Below are positions 32,205 to 40,066 of a DNA stretch of 64,000 bases, in pieces. The DNA comes from Rhodococcus phenolicus (lineage in GTDB: Bacteria; Actinomycetota; Actinomycetes; Mycobacteriales; Mycobacteriaceae). The stretch covers positions 62,001 to 126,000 of the forward strand of contig NZ_LRRH01000005.1 of assembly GCF_001646785.1 (NCBI RefSeq), read 5' to 3'. Positions within the stretch are counted from its first letter, which is position 1, and each line of letters starts with the position of its first letter. Below the pieces are notes generated by a model, which did no database searches, was not told the DNA's origin, and was given only the letters and a program-made list of their open reading frames with translations. Made by a program: the position numbers and the translations under genes.

Positions 32205-32840
32205 TCAGCCGATCACGCCGCACGCGAGGCGCGCGCCACCGGCGGTCTCCTCGTGCACGACGACCGACGTGCCCTCCGGGCCTTCGAGATCGGCGATGGT
32301 GAACGCCGTGGTGGTGACGGTGGCCGTGGCGTCACCGTCGGCGCCGACGACGAACGCGCCGAGGTCGCCGCTCTCCGGAACGGCGGTGTGGCCGGGTGCC
32401 TGCAGATGCCCACCGGCGGACAGGAAGTCCCCGGGCTCGCCGCCGGTCGGAGCGGTCGAGTTGGGCTCGCACTTGCCGATGGCGTGCACGTGCACACCGC
32501 GGTACCCGGCGGGCAGATCCTCGAGGGTGACCGTCACGTCGACGGCATCGCCGTGGGCGGCGAACTTCACGGTGCCGGCGGCCTCACCCGTCGGGGTCTT
32601 CAGCGTCGCGGTCAGCGATTCGGCGCCTCCCTCGGCGGCAGCGCCACCGGCGGCGGTCCCGTGGGTTTCGCCGTGGGCGCCCGCTTCCGGGGCCGGCGAA
32701 CCCGTCCACACCGGCGGGGTGGTGCCGGGGACGTCGGACGGTTCCTGGCTGTTGCTGCAGGCGCTCAGGCCCACCGCAGCGATCGCGACGATCGGGGCGA
32801 GCGCACGCCAGGACATGCGACGGGTGGAACTCGAGGCCAT
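32205..32840 (-). CDS. sodC: Superoxide dismutase [Cu-Zn], lipoprotein
   Basis: Protein of 211 residues. A lipoprotein signal peptide ends in the lipobox LSAC (Cys at residue 28), so the enzyme is anchored on the outer face of the membrane. A Thr/Ala/Gly-rich linker follows, then the SodC barrel. Copper ligands are visible as H-V-H in 'RGVHVHAIGKC', the His in 'AGGHLQAPGH' and the His in 'SVVVHEE'. The disulfide cysteines are in 'GKCEPN' and 'RLACGVIG'. It removes superoxide, including that from host or soil competitors. ATG 32840 after AAGGAG was chosen over the TTG one codon upstream. Conserved neighbours are virR upstream and the carboxylate-amine ligase downstream. Confidence 0.93.
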   Translation of the reverse strand: MASSSTRRMSWRALAPIVAIAAVGLSACSNSQEPSDVPGTTPPVWTGSPAPEAGAHGETHGTAAGGAAAEGGAESLTATLKTPTGEAAGTVKFAAHGDAVDVTVTLEDLPAGYRGVHVHAIGKCEPNSTAPTGGEPGDFLSAGGHLQAPGHTAVPESGDLGAFVVGADGDATATVTTTAFTIADLEGPEGTSVVVHEETAGGARLACGVIG

Positions 32841-32899
32841 CAAACCGCTCCTTCGAAATGCCGGAAAGTCACTCGATCATAACCGGGTCCGAATCGCCC

Positions 32900-33484
32900 T
32901 CATTGCGAGGTGACGATGACGATGACACCGGGTGAGGAGTCCGCGATTCCGTCGAACCGGGGCTGCGCGGTCACGCCGAGAGCCTCGGCAACAGCCTGGG
33001 CGGTTTCCCGTTCTCCGGGTCCGGTCCCGTAGTAGACGGAGGTGGTGGCGATCAGCCCGTCGCTGTAGTTGCCGGTCTCGCTGATGACGAACCCGTCGTC
33101 CTCGAGCAGGCTCGCGGTCTGCGCGGCCAGGCCGGCGACCTCACTGTTGTTGAACACCCGCACCGGCGTCGCCGACTCGGGCGCGAGATCGACCAACGAC
33201 GACGTGCTCGTGGCGGCGGGCGTACTCGTCGTCCGCGCGGTGGTCGTGGCCGGTGCCGCGGCCGCGGCCGTCGGACGGGCCGCGACGGCCGGCGACGTGG
33301 TGGTCGAGGCTGCCGGGGCCGCGGCCGGCTCGGTCGCCGGTGGTGTGGCGCCGTCCGAGTCGGAACCCCCCAGCGACGCCAGGCCGATACCGGCGAACAG
33401 GATCGCCAGCGAGATCAGCACCATCGCGAGAGCCCGCAGCGGCGGTCCCGAGGACTCGGTGTTCGTACGCACGCTTTCGACCAT
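32900..33484 (-). CDS. virR: LytR_C-domain membrane protein (VirR/Rv0431-like)
   Basis: Protein of 194 residues: short cytoplasmic N-terminus, one membrane helix (MVLISLAILFAGIGLASLGG), a long Ala/Thr/Pro linker and a C-terminal LytR_C domain ('TPVRVFNNSEVAGLAAQTASLL', 'SVYYGTGPGERETAQAVAEALG'). By position between DUF3263 and sodC and by layout it matches M. tuberculosis VirR (Rv0431), which affects envelope integrity and vesicle release. The LytR_C domain lacks the LCP catalytic domain, so it is likely structural or a scaffold. ATG 33484 has no clear ribosome binding site and lies 27 nt after the DUF3263 stop. Confidence 0.82.
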   Translation of the reverse strand: MVESVRTNTESSGPPLRALAMVLISLAILFAGIGLASLGGSDSDGATPPATEPAAAPAASTTTSPAVAARPTAAAAAPATTTARTTSTPAATSTSSLVDLAPESATPVRVFNNSEVAGLAAQTASLLEDDGFVISETGNYSDGLIATTSVYYGTGPGERETAQAVAEALGVTAQPRFDGIADSSPGVIVIVTSQ

Positions 33485-33511
33485 AGTTGCCTCGCCGGTG
33501 TCCGCCCGCGG

Positions 33512-33880
33512 TCAGCGGGTGATCTCGAAGCCCAGCCGCCGCGCGGCCCGGGCCTTCTGGCGGCTCGCCCTCAGGCGGCGCAACCGCTTGACCAGCATGG
33601 GGTCCGCGGCGAGCGCTTCCGGCCGGTCCACCAGCGCGTTGAGCACCTGGTAGTACCGGGTCGCGGACAACCCGAACAGTTCCTTGATGGCTTCTTCCTT
33701 GGCGCCCGCGTACTTCCACCACTGGCGTTCGAACGCCAGGACGTCGTGTTCCCTGCGGGTCAGCCCGTGCTCCCCCACCTCGTTCGGGTTCGCGGGAGCC
33801 TGAACCTCGGCGGCGTCGTTGCTCTGCTGGGGATCGTCCACGGACCGGGTCACATTGTCGTGCGCCGCTGCGCCGTCCAT
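33512..33880 (-). CDS. DUF3263 protein
   Basis: Protein of 122 residues. The conserved domain runs from about residue 45: 'LTRREHDVLAFERQWWKYAGAKEEAIKELFGLSATRYYQVLNALVDRP' (partly shown) reads as a helix-turn-helix-like unit, and a basic tail follows. It corresponds to Rv0430. DUF3263 proteins may bind DNA; this is inferred from the fold-like pattern and basic tail. ATG 33880 after GAGGAG was used. First gene of the order DUF3263-virR-sodC-ybdK, divergent from def over 127 bp. Confidence 0.85.
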   Translation of the reverse strand: MDGAAAHDNVTRSVDDPQQSNDAAEVQAPANPNEVGEHGLTRREHDVLAFERQWWKYAGAKEEAIKELFGLSATRYYQVLNALVDRPEALAADPMLVKRLRRLRASRQKARAARRLGFEITR

Positions 33881-33993
33881 CTCACTCCTCGCCTGCCTCG
33901 AATCACACCGATTACACCCGTGTGTTTCCGACGCCAATTGAACCACGGGGTGGCGACAGGTACCGGTTCGTCAACCGGGCGAGTCCGGCGCAC

Positions 33994-33999
33994 TATTCT
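33994..33999 (+). promoter_or_regulatory. -10 element TATTCT of def (leaderless)
   Basis: TATTCT ends 8 nt before the def ATG at 34008; no Shine-Dalgarno sequence is present. It lies in the 127-bp divergent gap to the DUF3263 gene. Confidence 0.55.
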
Positions 34000-34007
34000 G
34001 TTCCACC

Positions 34008-34607
34008 ATGGCCATCCTTCCCATCGTGATCACCGGCGACCCGGTTCTGCACAACCCCACGGCACCGGTGACCGAATCCCCCGCGGATCTCGCCCAGCTG
34101 ATCGCCGACATGTACGAGACGATGGACGCGGCCAACGGCGTCGGCCTCGCCGCGAATCAGGTCGGTGTCGGCAAGCGTCTGTTCGTCTACGACTGCCCCG
34201 ACCGCGACGGCGACGGCAACGTGGTCCGTCGCCGCGGCGCGGTGATCAACCCGGTCCTCGAAACCTCCGAGATCCCGGAGACCATGCCCGACCCGGACGA
34301 CGATCTCGAGGGCTGCCTGTCCGTACCCGGCGAGAACTTCCCGACCGGCCGCGCCGACTGGGCGAAGGTCACCGGTACCGACGCCGACGGCAACCCGATC
34401 GAGATCGAGGGCCACGGCTTCTTCGCCCGGATGCTGCAGCACGAGGTCGGGCACCTCGACGGCTTCCTGTACATCGACGTCCTGATCGGACGCAACGCGC
34501 GTGCCGCGAAGAAGACGATCAAACGTGCCGGCTGGGGTGTGCCCGGCCTGACGTGGCTGCCGGGGTCCGTCGAGGATCCGTTCGGTCACGACGACGACGA
34601 GGACTGA
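34008..34607 (+). CDS. def: Peptide deformylase
   Basis: Protein of 199 residues with all three deformylase motifs: '[10 protein letters not shown]' (motif 1), 'EGCLSVPG' with the metal-binding Cys (motif 2) and 'QHEVGHLDG' with two His ligands and catalytic Glu (motif 3). It removes the formyl group from nascent proteins. The acidic insertion '[11 protein letters not shown]' and acidic tail (HDDDED) are like the mycobacterial enzyme. The ATG at 34008 is likely leaderless. A GNAT gene follows 10 bp downstream. Confidence 0.96.
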   Translation: MAILPIVITGDPVLHNPTAPVTESPADLAQLIADMYETMDAANGVGLAANQVGVGKRLFVYDCPDRDGDGNVVRRRGAVINPVLETSEIPETMPDPDDDLEGCLSVPGENFPTGRADWAKVTGTDADGNPIEIEGHGFFARMLQHEVGHLDGFLYIDVLIGRNARAAKKTIKRAGWGVPGLTWLPGSVEDPFGHDDDED

Positions 34608-34617
34608 CGGCCCGGCC

Positions 34618-35589
34618 ATGCCCTCCGATCCTGCCGGTGCCGTTCCGCTGGGAAGCCGGGTCGTGCTGCGATACCGGTTACCCGCCGGATACAGCCATCC
34701 GATGACCGACGTGATCGGCGAGCTCGTGGCCCTGGAGCCTGCGGTCGTGGTGCGCACGGAGACACGGCAGCTCGTGCAGGTCGCGCCGGACGCCGTCGTC
34801 GCGCTCAAGGCACTCACCCCCCGGCCGATCCGGACCGGTGAGATCCGGGCGCTCGAGTCGGCCGCCACGGCGGGCTGGCCCGGTCTCGAACTCGAATGGG
34901 TGGACGGCTGGCTGCTGCGGGCCGGCGCCGGGTTCACCTCGCGCGCCAACTCGGCGATTCCGCTCGGCGATCCCGGTACCGTCGCCGATCCGGCGGATCC
35001 GGAGGTTCGTGCACGACTCGCCGCCTGGTTCGCCGAGCGCGGGCTTCCGTTGCGTCTGCTGATCCCCGACCGGCTCGCCCGGATCCCCCCCGGGTGGCCG
35101 GCCGGTGGGGACGTGCAGGTCATGGCCGCCGACCTCGACAACGTGCCGGTGCCGGAGGGACCGACGCCGGTCCTCGTGAGCGGCAGGCCGGACGAGGACT
35201 GGCTGTCGCGTTATCGCAGTGGAGCGCGGCCCGAGGATGCGCGCCGGGTGCTCGGCGCGGTCGCGCGGGGCGTGCTCGGGTTCGGCCGGATCGGGGCACC
35301 CGGCAGCGAGCCGGTCGCGATCGGCCGGGCCGCGGTGACCGACGCGCCCGACGGCCGGCGTTGGGTGGGACTGACCGCGATCGAGGTGGCACCCGAGCAT
35401 CGGCGGAACGGCCTCGGCACGCTGATGTGCGGATCGTTGCTGCGCTGGGGCCGCGAACGCGGTGCGACGCACACCTACGTCCAGGTCGCCGAGGACAACA
35501 CCGGGGCACGGGCCCTGTACCGCGAGTTGGGGTTCGTCGATCACCACCGCTACCGGTACGCGACCGAACCCGTCGGACCGCTCGCCTAG
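34618..35589 (+). CDS. GNAT family N-acetyltransferase (Rv0428c-like)
   Basis: Protein of 323 residues. The N-terminal ~60 residues form a small beta-rich region ('LGSRVVLRYRLPAGYSHPMTDVIGELVAL'), a linker region follows, and the C-terminal part is the GNAT fold. 'VGLTAIEVAPEHRRNGLGTLMCGSLLRWG' carries the acetyl-CoA loop (R-R-x-G-L-G), and 'TYVQVAEDNTGARALYRELGFVDHHRY' is the standard C-terminal motif. Substrate unknown. It sits between def and xthA as in M. tuberculosis and is probably co-transcribed with def. Confidence 0.87.
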   Translation: MPSDPAGAVPLGSRVVLRYRLPAGYSHPMTDVIGELVALEPAVVVRTETRQLVQVAPDAVVALKALTPRPIRTGEIRALESAATAGWPGLELEWVDGWLLRAGAGFTSRANSAIPLGDPGTVADPADPEVRARLAAWFAERGLPLRLLIPDRLARIPPGWPAGGDVQVMAADLDNVPVPEGPTPVLVSGRPDEDWLSRYRSGARPEDARRVLGAVARGVLGFGRIGAPGSEPVAIGRAAVTDAPDGRRWVGLTAIEVAPEHRRNGLGTLMCGSLLRWGRERGATHTYVQVAEDNTGARALYRELGFVDHHRYRYATEPVGPLA

Positions 35590-35592
35590 AGT
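35587..35592 (+). promoter_or_regulatory. -10 element TAGAGT of xthA (leaderless)
   Basis: TAGAGT begins in the stop codon of the GNAT gene and ends 6 nt before the xthA GTG at 35599. Confidence 0.5.
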
Positions 35593-35598
35593 GTCCGT

Positions 35599-36402
35599 GT
35601 GCGCCTTGCTACCTGGAATGTGAACTCCGTTCGTGCCCGGACCGACCGGATCGCCGACTGGCTGCAGCGGACCGGCACCGATGTGCTGGCCATGCAGGAA
35701 ACCAAGTGCAAGGACGAGCAGTTCCCCTATGCGCGTTTCGAGGAGCTCGGCTACCAGGTCGCGCACGTCGGATCGAGCCAGTGGAACGGGGTCGCGATCG
35801 TCTCCCGCGTCGGACTCGACGACGTGCAGATCGGGTTCGAGGACCAGCCCGGGTTCACGAAGGATCCGGATGCCGCGCCCGCGCAGGAGGCCCGCGCGAT
35901 CGGCGCGACCTGCGGCGGTGTGCGGGTGTGGAGTCTGTACGTCCCGAACGGGCGCGAACTGGCCGATCCGCACTACACCTACAAACTGGAGTGGCTCGCG
36001 AAGCTGCGTGCCGACGCGCAGGGCTGGCTCGATGCCGATTCGCAGACTCCGATCGCGCTCGTCGGCGACTGGAACATCGCACCGACCGACGAGGACGTGT
36101 GGGATCCGGCCTTCTTCGAGGGCAAGACCCACACCTCCGGGCCCGAGCGCGACGCGTTCGCGGCGTTCGTCGACGCCGGCTTCACCGATGTGGTCCGCCC
36201 GCACGCTCCCGGCCCCGGCGTCTACACGTACTGGGACTACACCCAGTTGCGGTTCCCCAAGAAGCAGGGAATGCGGATCGACTTCGTCCTCGGCTCGCCG
36301 GCTCTCGCGGCGCGGGTCGGCGGCGCGGAGATCGACCGCAACGAACGCAAGGGCAAGGGGGCCAGCGACCACGCCCCGGTCGTGGTGGATCTGACGGATT
36401 GA
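35599..36402 (+). CDS. xthA: Exodeoxyribonuclease III
   Basis: Protein of 267 residues, AP endonuclease/exonuclease III family. 'LATWNVNSVRAR' and 'LAMQETKCKDEQFP' (catalytic Glu), 'VWSLYVPNGRE', 'ALVGDWNIAPTDEDVWDP' (catalytic D-x-N), 'QGMRIDFVLGS' and 'GASDHAPVVVDL' (catalytic D-H) are all intact. It cuts DNA 5' to abasic sites and trims 3' ends in base-excision repair. GTG 35599 follows a -10-like TAGAGT with no leader. It ends 22 bp from the convergent small GNAT gene. Confidence 0.95.
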   Translation: MRLATWNVNSVRARTDRIADWLQRTGTDVLAMQETKCKDEQFPYARFEELGYQVAHVGSSQWNGVAIVSRVGLDDVQIGFEDQPGFTKDPDAAPAQEARAIGATCGGVRVWSLYVPNGRELADPHYTYKLEWLAKLRADAQGWLDADSQTPIALVGDWNIAPTDEDVWDPAFFEGKTHTSGPERDAFAAFVDAGFTDVVRPHAPGPGVYTYWDYTQLRFPKKQGMRIDFVLGSPALAARVGGAEIDRNERKGKGASDHAPVVVDLTD

Positions 36403-36424
36403 TCCGGGCCGCGCCCGTCGCCGG

Positions 36425-36775
36425 TCAGGCGCGGCGCCGGACGGGTTCGAGGGGCACGATCACATCGCGGTACTCGGGGTTGGTGTCGAGGAACCGCTGC
36501 ACGTACGTGCAGACCGGGCGCACCTTCCAGCCCCGGCGGCGCGCGATGTCCAGTGAGCGCCCCACGAGGATGCCCGCGAGTCCCTGATGACCGAAGTCCT
36601 CGACGATCACGGTGTGCAGGAAGTCGACGACCGGGTGGTGGCGGCCCGGAACACCGGACGGCCGGTCGGTGTCGAAGTAGCCGAGGATGCCCACGAGATC
36701 TCCGTTGAGCCGGAGTTCGAAGCGGTTCTGACCCGCGTTGTCGGACACCTCGGCGTGCGGCAAGTTGGTGACCAT
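36425..36775 (-). CDS. Small GNAT-like N-acetyltransferase (YjdJ type)
   Basis: Protein of 116 residues. 'NRFELRLNGDLVGILGYFD', 'VDFLHTVIVEDFGHQGLAGILVGRSLDIARRRGWKV' (acetyl-CoA loop H-Q-G-L-A) and 'PVCTYVQRFLDTNPEYRDVI' are the three blocks of the one-domain YjdJ/GTT1-like acetyltransferases. ATG 36775 follows GGAGGGG. A TATAGT -10 element lies about 40 nt upstream. The substrate is unknown; relatives are small acetyl-CoA-binding proteins with weak activity. Confidence 0.87.
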   Translation of the reverse strand: MVTNLPHAEVSDNAGQNRFELRLNGDLVGILGYFDTDRPSGVPGRHHPVVDFLHTVIVEDFGHQGLAGILVGRSLDIARRRGWKVRPVCTYVQRFLDTNPEYRDVIVPLEPVRRRA

Positions 36776-36814
36776 GAACCCCTCCGTGGTACCGGAAACA
36801 ATGTGACGCACGCC

Positions 36815-36820
36815 ACTATA
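36815..36820 (-). promoter_or_regulatory. -10 element TATAGT of the small GNAT gene
   Basis: TATAGT on the minus strand, one base from TATAAT, lies 39 nt before the ATG at 36775 and leaves room for a leader carrying the GGAGGGG ribosome binding site. No clear -35 was seen. Confidence 0.5.
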
Positions 36821-37020
36821 GAGCACCACATACTGTCCGTCGGAAGGCCCCTCCCAGTTTCACCATCCGCCCCGAATCGGAAGCCCCTGTTCCATGATGC
36901 TCCACATCGGGCACCGATCGGGATAGGCCGAACGACTCCGGCAACCAGGACATTCGCCGAGGGTCCACCACCCTCACGGTCCGCGCCGATGCGCTCCGGC
37001 GGGCGCCGAGCGGCCCCCGG

Positions 37021-37026
37021 TAGGCT
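37021..37026 (+). promoter_or_regulatory. -10 element TAGGCT of thiD (leaderless)
   Basis: TAGGCT ends 7 nt before the thiD GTG at 37034. No TPP riboswitch consensus was found in the 258-bp gap 36776-37033. Confidence 0.55.
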
Positions 37027-37033
37027 CACGCGG

Positions 37034-37876
37034 GTGAACCTGCTGCCGTTGGCCCCGCGCGGCCAGACCCCCGTCCGGGCTCTCACCATCGCCGGCACCG
37101 ACTCCGGAGGCGGTGCGGGCATCCAGGCAGATTCCCGCACCATGGCGATGTGCGGCGTGCATGCATGTGTCGCGGTGGCCGCGGTGACGGTGCAGAACTC
37201 CCTGGGCGTCAGCGGGTTCCACGAGATTCCGCCCGAGACGGTCGCCGCGCAGGTGCGCTGCGTCGTCGAGGACATCGGAGTGTCGGCCGCGAAGACCGGA
37301 ATGCTCGCGTCGACCGCGATCATCGAATCGGTGGCGCAGGTGTGCACCGAGGTCGGCATCGGGCACGGGCACGCGATCCCGCTCGTGGTGGATCCGGTGT
37401 GCGCCTCGATGCACGGCGATCCGCTGCTGCACGCCGAAGCCCTCGACGCGGTGCGCACCGTCCTGATCCCCCTCGCGACCGTCGTGACACCGAATCTGGA
37501 CGAGATCCGGCTCATCACCGGCATCGACGTCGTCGACGATTCCACCGCCCGGCGCGCCGCCGAGGCACTGCACGCGCTCGGCGCGCAGTGGTCGATCGTC
37601 AAGGGCGGGCACCTGCGAACGTCTCCGGAGAGCACCGACCTGCTGTTCGACGGTGATCGTTTCCTCGAGTTCACGAGCCCGCGCATCGACACCGGCAACG
37701 ACCACGGCGGCGGGGACACGCTGGCCGCGGCGATCGCCTCGGCCCTCGCGCACGGCCGGTCCGTGCCGGACGCGGTGGCGTTCGCGAAGGAGTGGGTGAC
37801 CAGGTGTCTCGAATGGTCGTACGACCTGGGGGGCGGGCACGGCCCGGTGAACCCGCTGTGGCGGTTGCAGTCCTGA
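37034..37876 (+). CDS. thiD: Hydroxymethylpyrimidine/phosphomethylpyrimidine kinase
   Basis: Protein of 280 residues, ribokinase fold. 'ALTIAGTDSGGGAGIQADSRTM' is the N-terminal substrate motif, 'AAKTGMLAST' and 'VVDPVCASMHGDPLL' are conserved, and 'NDHGGGDTLAAAIASALAHG' holds the anion-hole and catalytic Asp. It phosphorylates HMP and HMP-P to HMP-PP for thiamine synthesis. GTG 37034 follows a leaderless-type -10. Unlike the mycobacterial block, no thiC gene is adjacent, so HMP-P synthesis must be encoded elsewhere or HMP imported. Confidence 0.93.
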   Translation: MNLLPLAPRGQTPVRALTIAGTDSGGGAGIQADSRTMAMCGVHACVAVAAVTVQNSLGVSGFHEIPPETVAAQVRCVVEDIGVSAAKTGMLASTAIIESVAQVCTEVGIGHGHAIPLVVDPVCASMHGDPLLHAEALDAVRTVLIPLATVVTPNLDEIRLITGIDVVDDSTARRAAEALHALGAQWSIVKGGHLRTSPESTDLLFDGDRFLEFTSPRIDTGNDHGGGDTLAAAIASALAHGRSVPDAVAFAKEWVTRCLEWSYDLGGGHGPVNPLWRLQS

Positions 37877-37882
37877 CCTCGG

Positions 37883-39340
37883 TCAGTTGCCGGAGCGCTC
37901 CTGATCCCGCGCAGCCCCTGTCGGCACTCCGTCGAGGGACTGCGCAAACGTCCCGACGCCGTAGCCGACCGACGCCGCCGTCACCGCGAGCGCATCGCGG
38001 TCGATGTTGCCGAGGGTGTCCTGCGGCGAGTGATAGTCGGGGTCGAACGGGACATCTGCCTCGCCGCCCCATTTGCCGGCCTGGTCCGGCGTTTTTCGTT
38101 CGTCGGCGCCGCTGAACACACCACCGGCCGGGATGCCCGCTTCGACGAACGGGCCGTAGTCCGACCGTCCGTCGAAGTCCGTGCCGTCGGCGGCGACACC
38201 CCGCGAGTCGAAGAAGGTACGGAAGGTCTGCTCGATCGCCGTCGAGCCCTCGGGGCCCGGCCCCGCCCCCACCGCATCGGAGTCGTCACCGTCGTAGACG
38301 AGGTAGCCGGGGTTCGGGGAGCCGAGCATGTCGAAGTTGAGATAGAGCGCGACGGCGTTCCGCTCCTCGTCGGACAGGGATTCGACGTACCGGGTCGAAC
38401 CCACGAGACCGATCTCCTCGGCGCCCCAGAACGCGAACCGCACCGCGTTGGTGACGCTCGGATCGGAACCGAGTTGCAGGGCGGTCTCGAGGACCGCGGC
38501 GACGCCGCTGCCGTTGTCGTTGATGCCGGGACCATCCGGCACGCTGTCGAGGTGCGCGCCGACGACGACGACGTTGCCGGTGTCGCCGGTGGCGGTCTGA
38601 GCGATGACGTTCCGGGAACGGATGTCCTCGATGGTGGTTTCGGCGATCAGGGTCACGCTTCCCGCCCCGGCCAGGGCGGTACCGTCGTCGCCGCTGACAC
38701 CGGCCGCGGGGATGAGTGTGTCGCCGTCCTCACCGAGGGTGCCGCCGGCCAGTGGCCCGGGTTCGTTGTTGACGACGAGGAGTGCCGCGGCGCCCCGTTC
38801 GGCCGCGACCTGCTGTTTGACCGAGAACGGGCACACCCCGCGGTCGACGACGGCGACCGCTCCCGCGACATCCAGTCCGTCGTAGTCGGTGGCCTCGCAA
38901 CCCGGGGTGTCGTCGGCGGGGGCCCGCACGACGCGTGCGGTGATCCCGTCCGGGCCGGTGGACGGCGACATCGCGAGGACCCTCAGCTCGACCGGTGCGC
39001 CGTCCACGGTCAGCGACGCGTTCTCGACGTCGAACGAGGTGACGTCGAACTCCGGTGTCTGCACGTCGAACCCCGCGTCGCGGAGCTTCCCGGCGACGTA
39101 GTCGACACTCGCGTCGTAGCCGGCGGTCCCCAGCGCCCGGTTGCCGTCGTTCTCGGTGGCGATGCGTTCGAGTTCCTGCAGGTGCCCGACGACCGCGTCG
39201 AGCTGTACCGCGTCGGCGAGTGCGGGGGCGTCGAGCGGCGCGGTCGGCGCTGCGGTGCTCGAGCAGGCGACCGCGCCGAGTGCCGCGGCGAGGATCGTGA
39301 TTCCCGACAGTGTCCTCGTGTTCATCGCGGTCCGCCCCAT
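37883..39340 (-). CDS. lpqL: M28 family zinc aminopeptidase, lipoprotein (LpqL-like)
   Basis: Protein of 485 residues. A lipoprotein signal ends at 'LGAVACSS'. A PA (protease-associated) domain is inserted ('CEATDYDGLDVAGAVAVVDRG'). Zinc ligands of M28 peptidases are visible: 'GAHLDSVPDGPGINDNGSG' (His and Asp), 'FWGAEEIGLVGS' (catalytic and metal Glu), 'NFDMLGSPN' (Asp) and 'PDYHSPQDTL' (His). It would release N-terminal residues from peptides outside the membrane. ATG 39340 is chosen because TATCCT lies 6 nt upstream; ATG 39325 is the alternative. It corresponds to LpqL, which in M. tuberculosis lies next to thiG. Confidence 0.88.
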   Translation of the reverse strand: MGRTAMNTRTLSGITILAAALGAVACSSTAAPTAPLDAPALADAVQLDAVVGHLQELERIATENDGNRALGTAGYDASVDYVAGKLRDAGFDVQTPEFDVTSFDVENASLTVDGAPVELRVLAMSPSTGPDGITARVVRAPADDTPGCEATDYDGLDVAGAVAVVDRGVCPFSVKQQVAAERGAAALLVVNNEPGPLAGGTLGEDGDTLIPAAGVSGDDGTALAGAGSVTLIAETTIEDIRSRNVIAQTATGDTGNVVVVGAHLDSVPDGPGINDNGSGVAAVLETALQLGSDPSVTNAVRFAFWGAEEIGLVGSTRYVESLSDEERNAVALYLNFDMLGSPNPGYLVYDGDDSDAVGAGPGPEGSTAIEQTFRTFFDSRGVAADGTDFDGRSDYGPFVEAGIPAGGVFSGADERKTPDQAGKWGGEADVPFDPDYHSPQDTLGNIDRDALAVTAASVGYGVGTFAQSLDGVPTGAARDQERSGN

Positions 39341-39346
39341 CCGGCG

Positions 39347-39352
39347 AGGATA
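39347..39352 (-). promoter_or_regulatory. -10 element TATCCT of the M28 peptidase gene (leaderless)
   Basis: TATCCT on the minus strand ends 6 nt before ATG 39340. Confidence 0.5.
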
Positions 39353-39396
39353 CCCGGACGGCCCCACTCCGCACCGGCGGACGACAACCGCGCGGA

Positions 39397-39420
39397 ATAA
39401 CAGAGCAATTGCTCTGTTAT
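39397..39420. promoter_or_regulatory. 24-bp perfect palindrome, operator of the TetR gene
   Basis: ATAACAGAGCAA is followed directly by its exact reverse complement, centred between 39408 and 39409. It ends 10 nt before the tetR start and contains a TGTTAT -10-like hexamer (39415-39420), so a bound TetR dimer would block transcription of tetR and the co-transcribed enoyl-CoA hydratase gene. Confidence 0.8.
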
Positions 39421-39430
39421 GGTGTGCCGC

Positions 39431-40066
39431 ATGCCCCGCACCCGCACCTACGACCTCGACGGCCTGCTCGACGCCGCCGAGCTCATCGCCGCCGAATCCG
39501 GCGCCGCGGCCGTCACACTCCGCGGGCTGACCGACGCCACCGGCATGTCGAACGGTGCGATCTATCACGCGTTCGGGTCGCGGCTCGGCGTCGTCGGGCA
39601 GGCCTGGCTGCGCGCCGGACGCCGCTTCCTCACCGTCCAGCGCCGGGCCGTCGACGCCGCCCTCGCCGACCGCGACTCCGACACCCCGGCGGTCGACGCC
39701 GTCGTCGCGGCCGCCGATGCACCCGCCGTGTTCGCCGAGCTCCACCCGACGTCGGCGCGGCTGGTGCTGACCGTGCGCCGCACCGACCTGCTCGGGACAT
39801 CGCTACCCGACGATCTCGCTCGCGACCTGCGCCACCTCGACCACGAACTCGGTGCGCTCACAGCAGAACTGGCGAGCGCCCTGTGGGATCGCCGCGACAG
39901 CGCCGCCGTCGACGTCGTGAACTCGTGCATCGTCGCCCTTCCCACCGGACTCCTTCTGCACAACAACAGGTATCGCGATCCGGTCGCTCGCCGCCGGCTC
40001 GCCGCCGCGGTCCGCGCCGTACTGGAACTCGGCCCCGAAACCCCCACCTCGAAAGGCACACCATGA
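39431..40066 (+). CDS. TetR family transcriptional regulator
   Basis: Protein of 211 residues. The N-terminal HTH 'AAVTLRGLTDATGMSNGAIYHAFGSR' is typical of TetR, and the rest is an all-helical ligand domain without a recognisable class. ATG 39431 was preferred to ATG 39419, which lies inside the operator palindrome. The stop overlaps the enoyl-CoA hydratase start (ATGA), and both genes lie behind a 24-bp palindrome, so it is probably an autorepressor that responds to an acyl-CoA or related ligand (inference). Confidence 0.88.
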   Translation: MPRTRTYDLDGLLDAAELIAAESGAAAVTLRGLTDATGMSNGAIYHAFGSRLGVVGQAWLRAGRRFLTVQRRAVDAALADRDSDTPAVDAVVAAADAPAVFAELHPTSARLVLTVRRTDLLGTSLPDDLARDLRHLDHELGALTAELASALWDRRDSAAVDVVNSCIVALPTGLLLHNNRYRDPVARRRLAAAVRAVLELGPETPTSKGTP

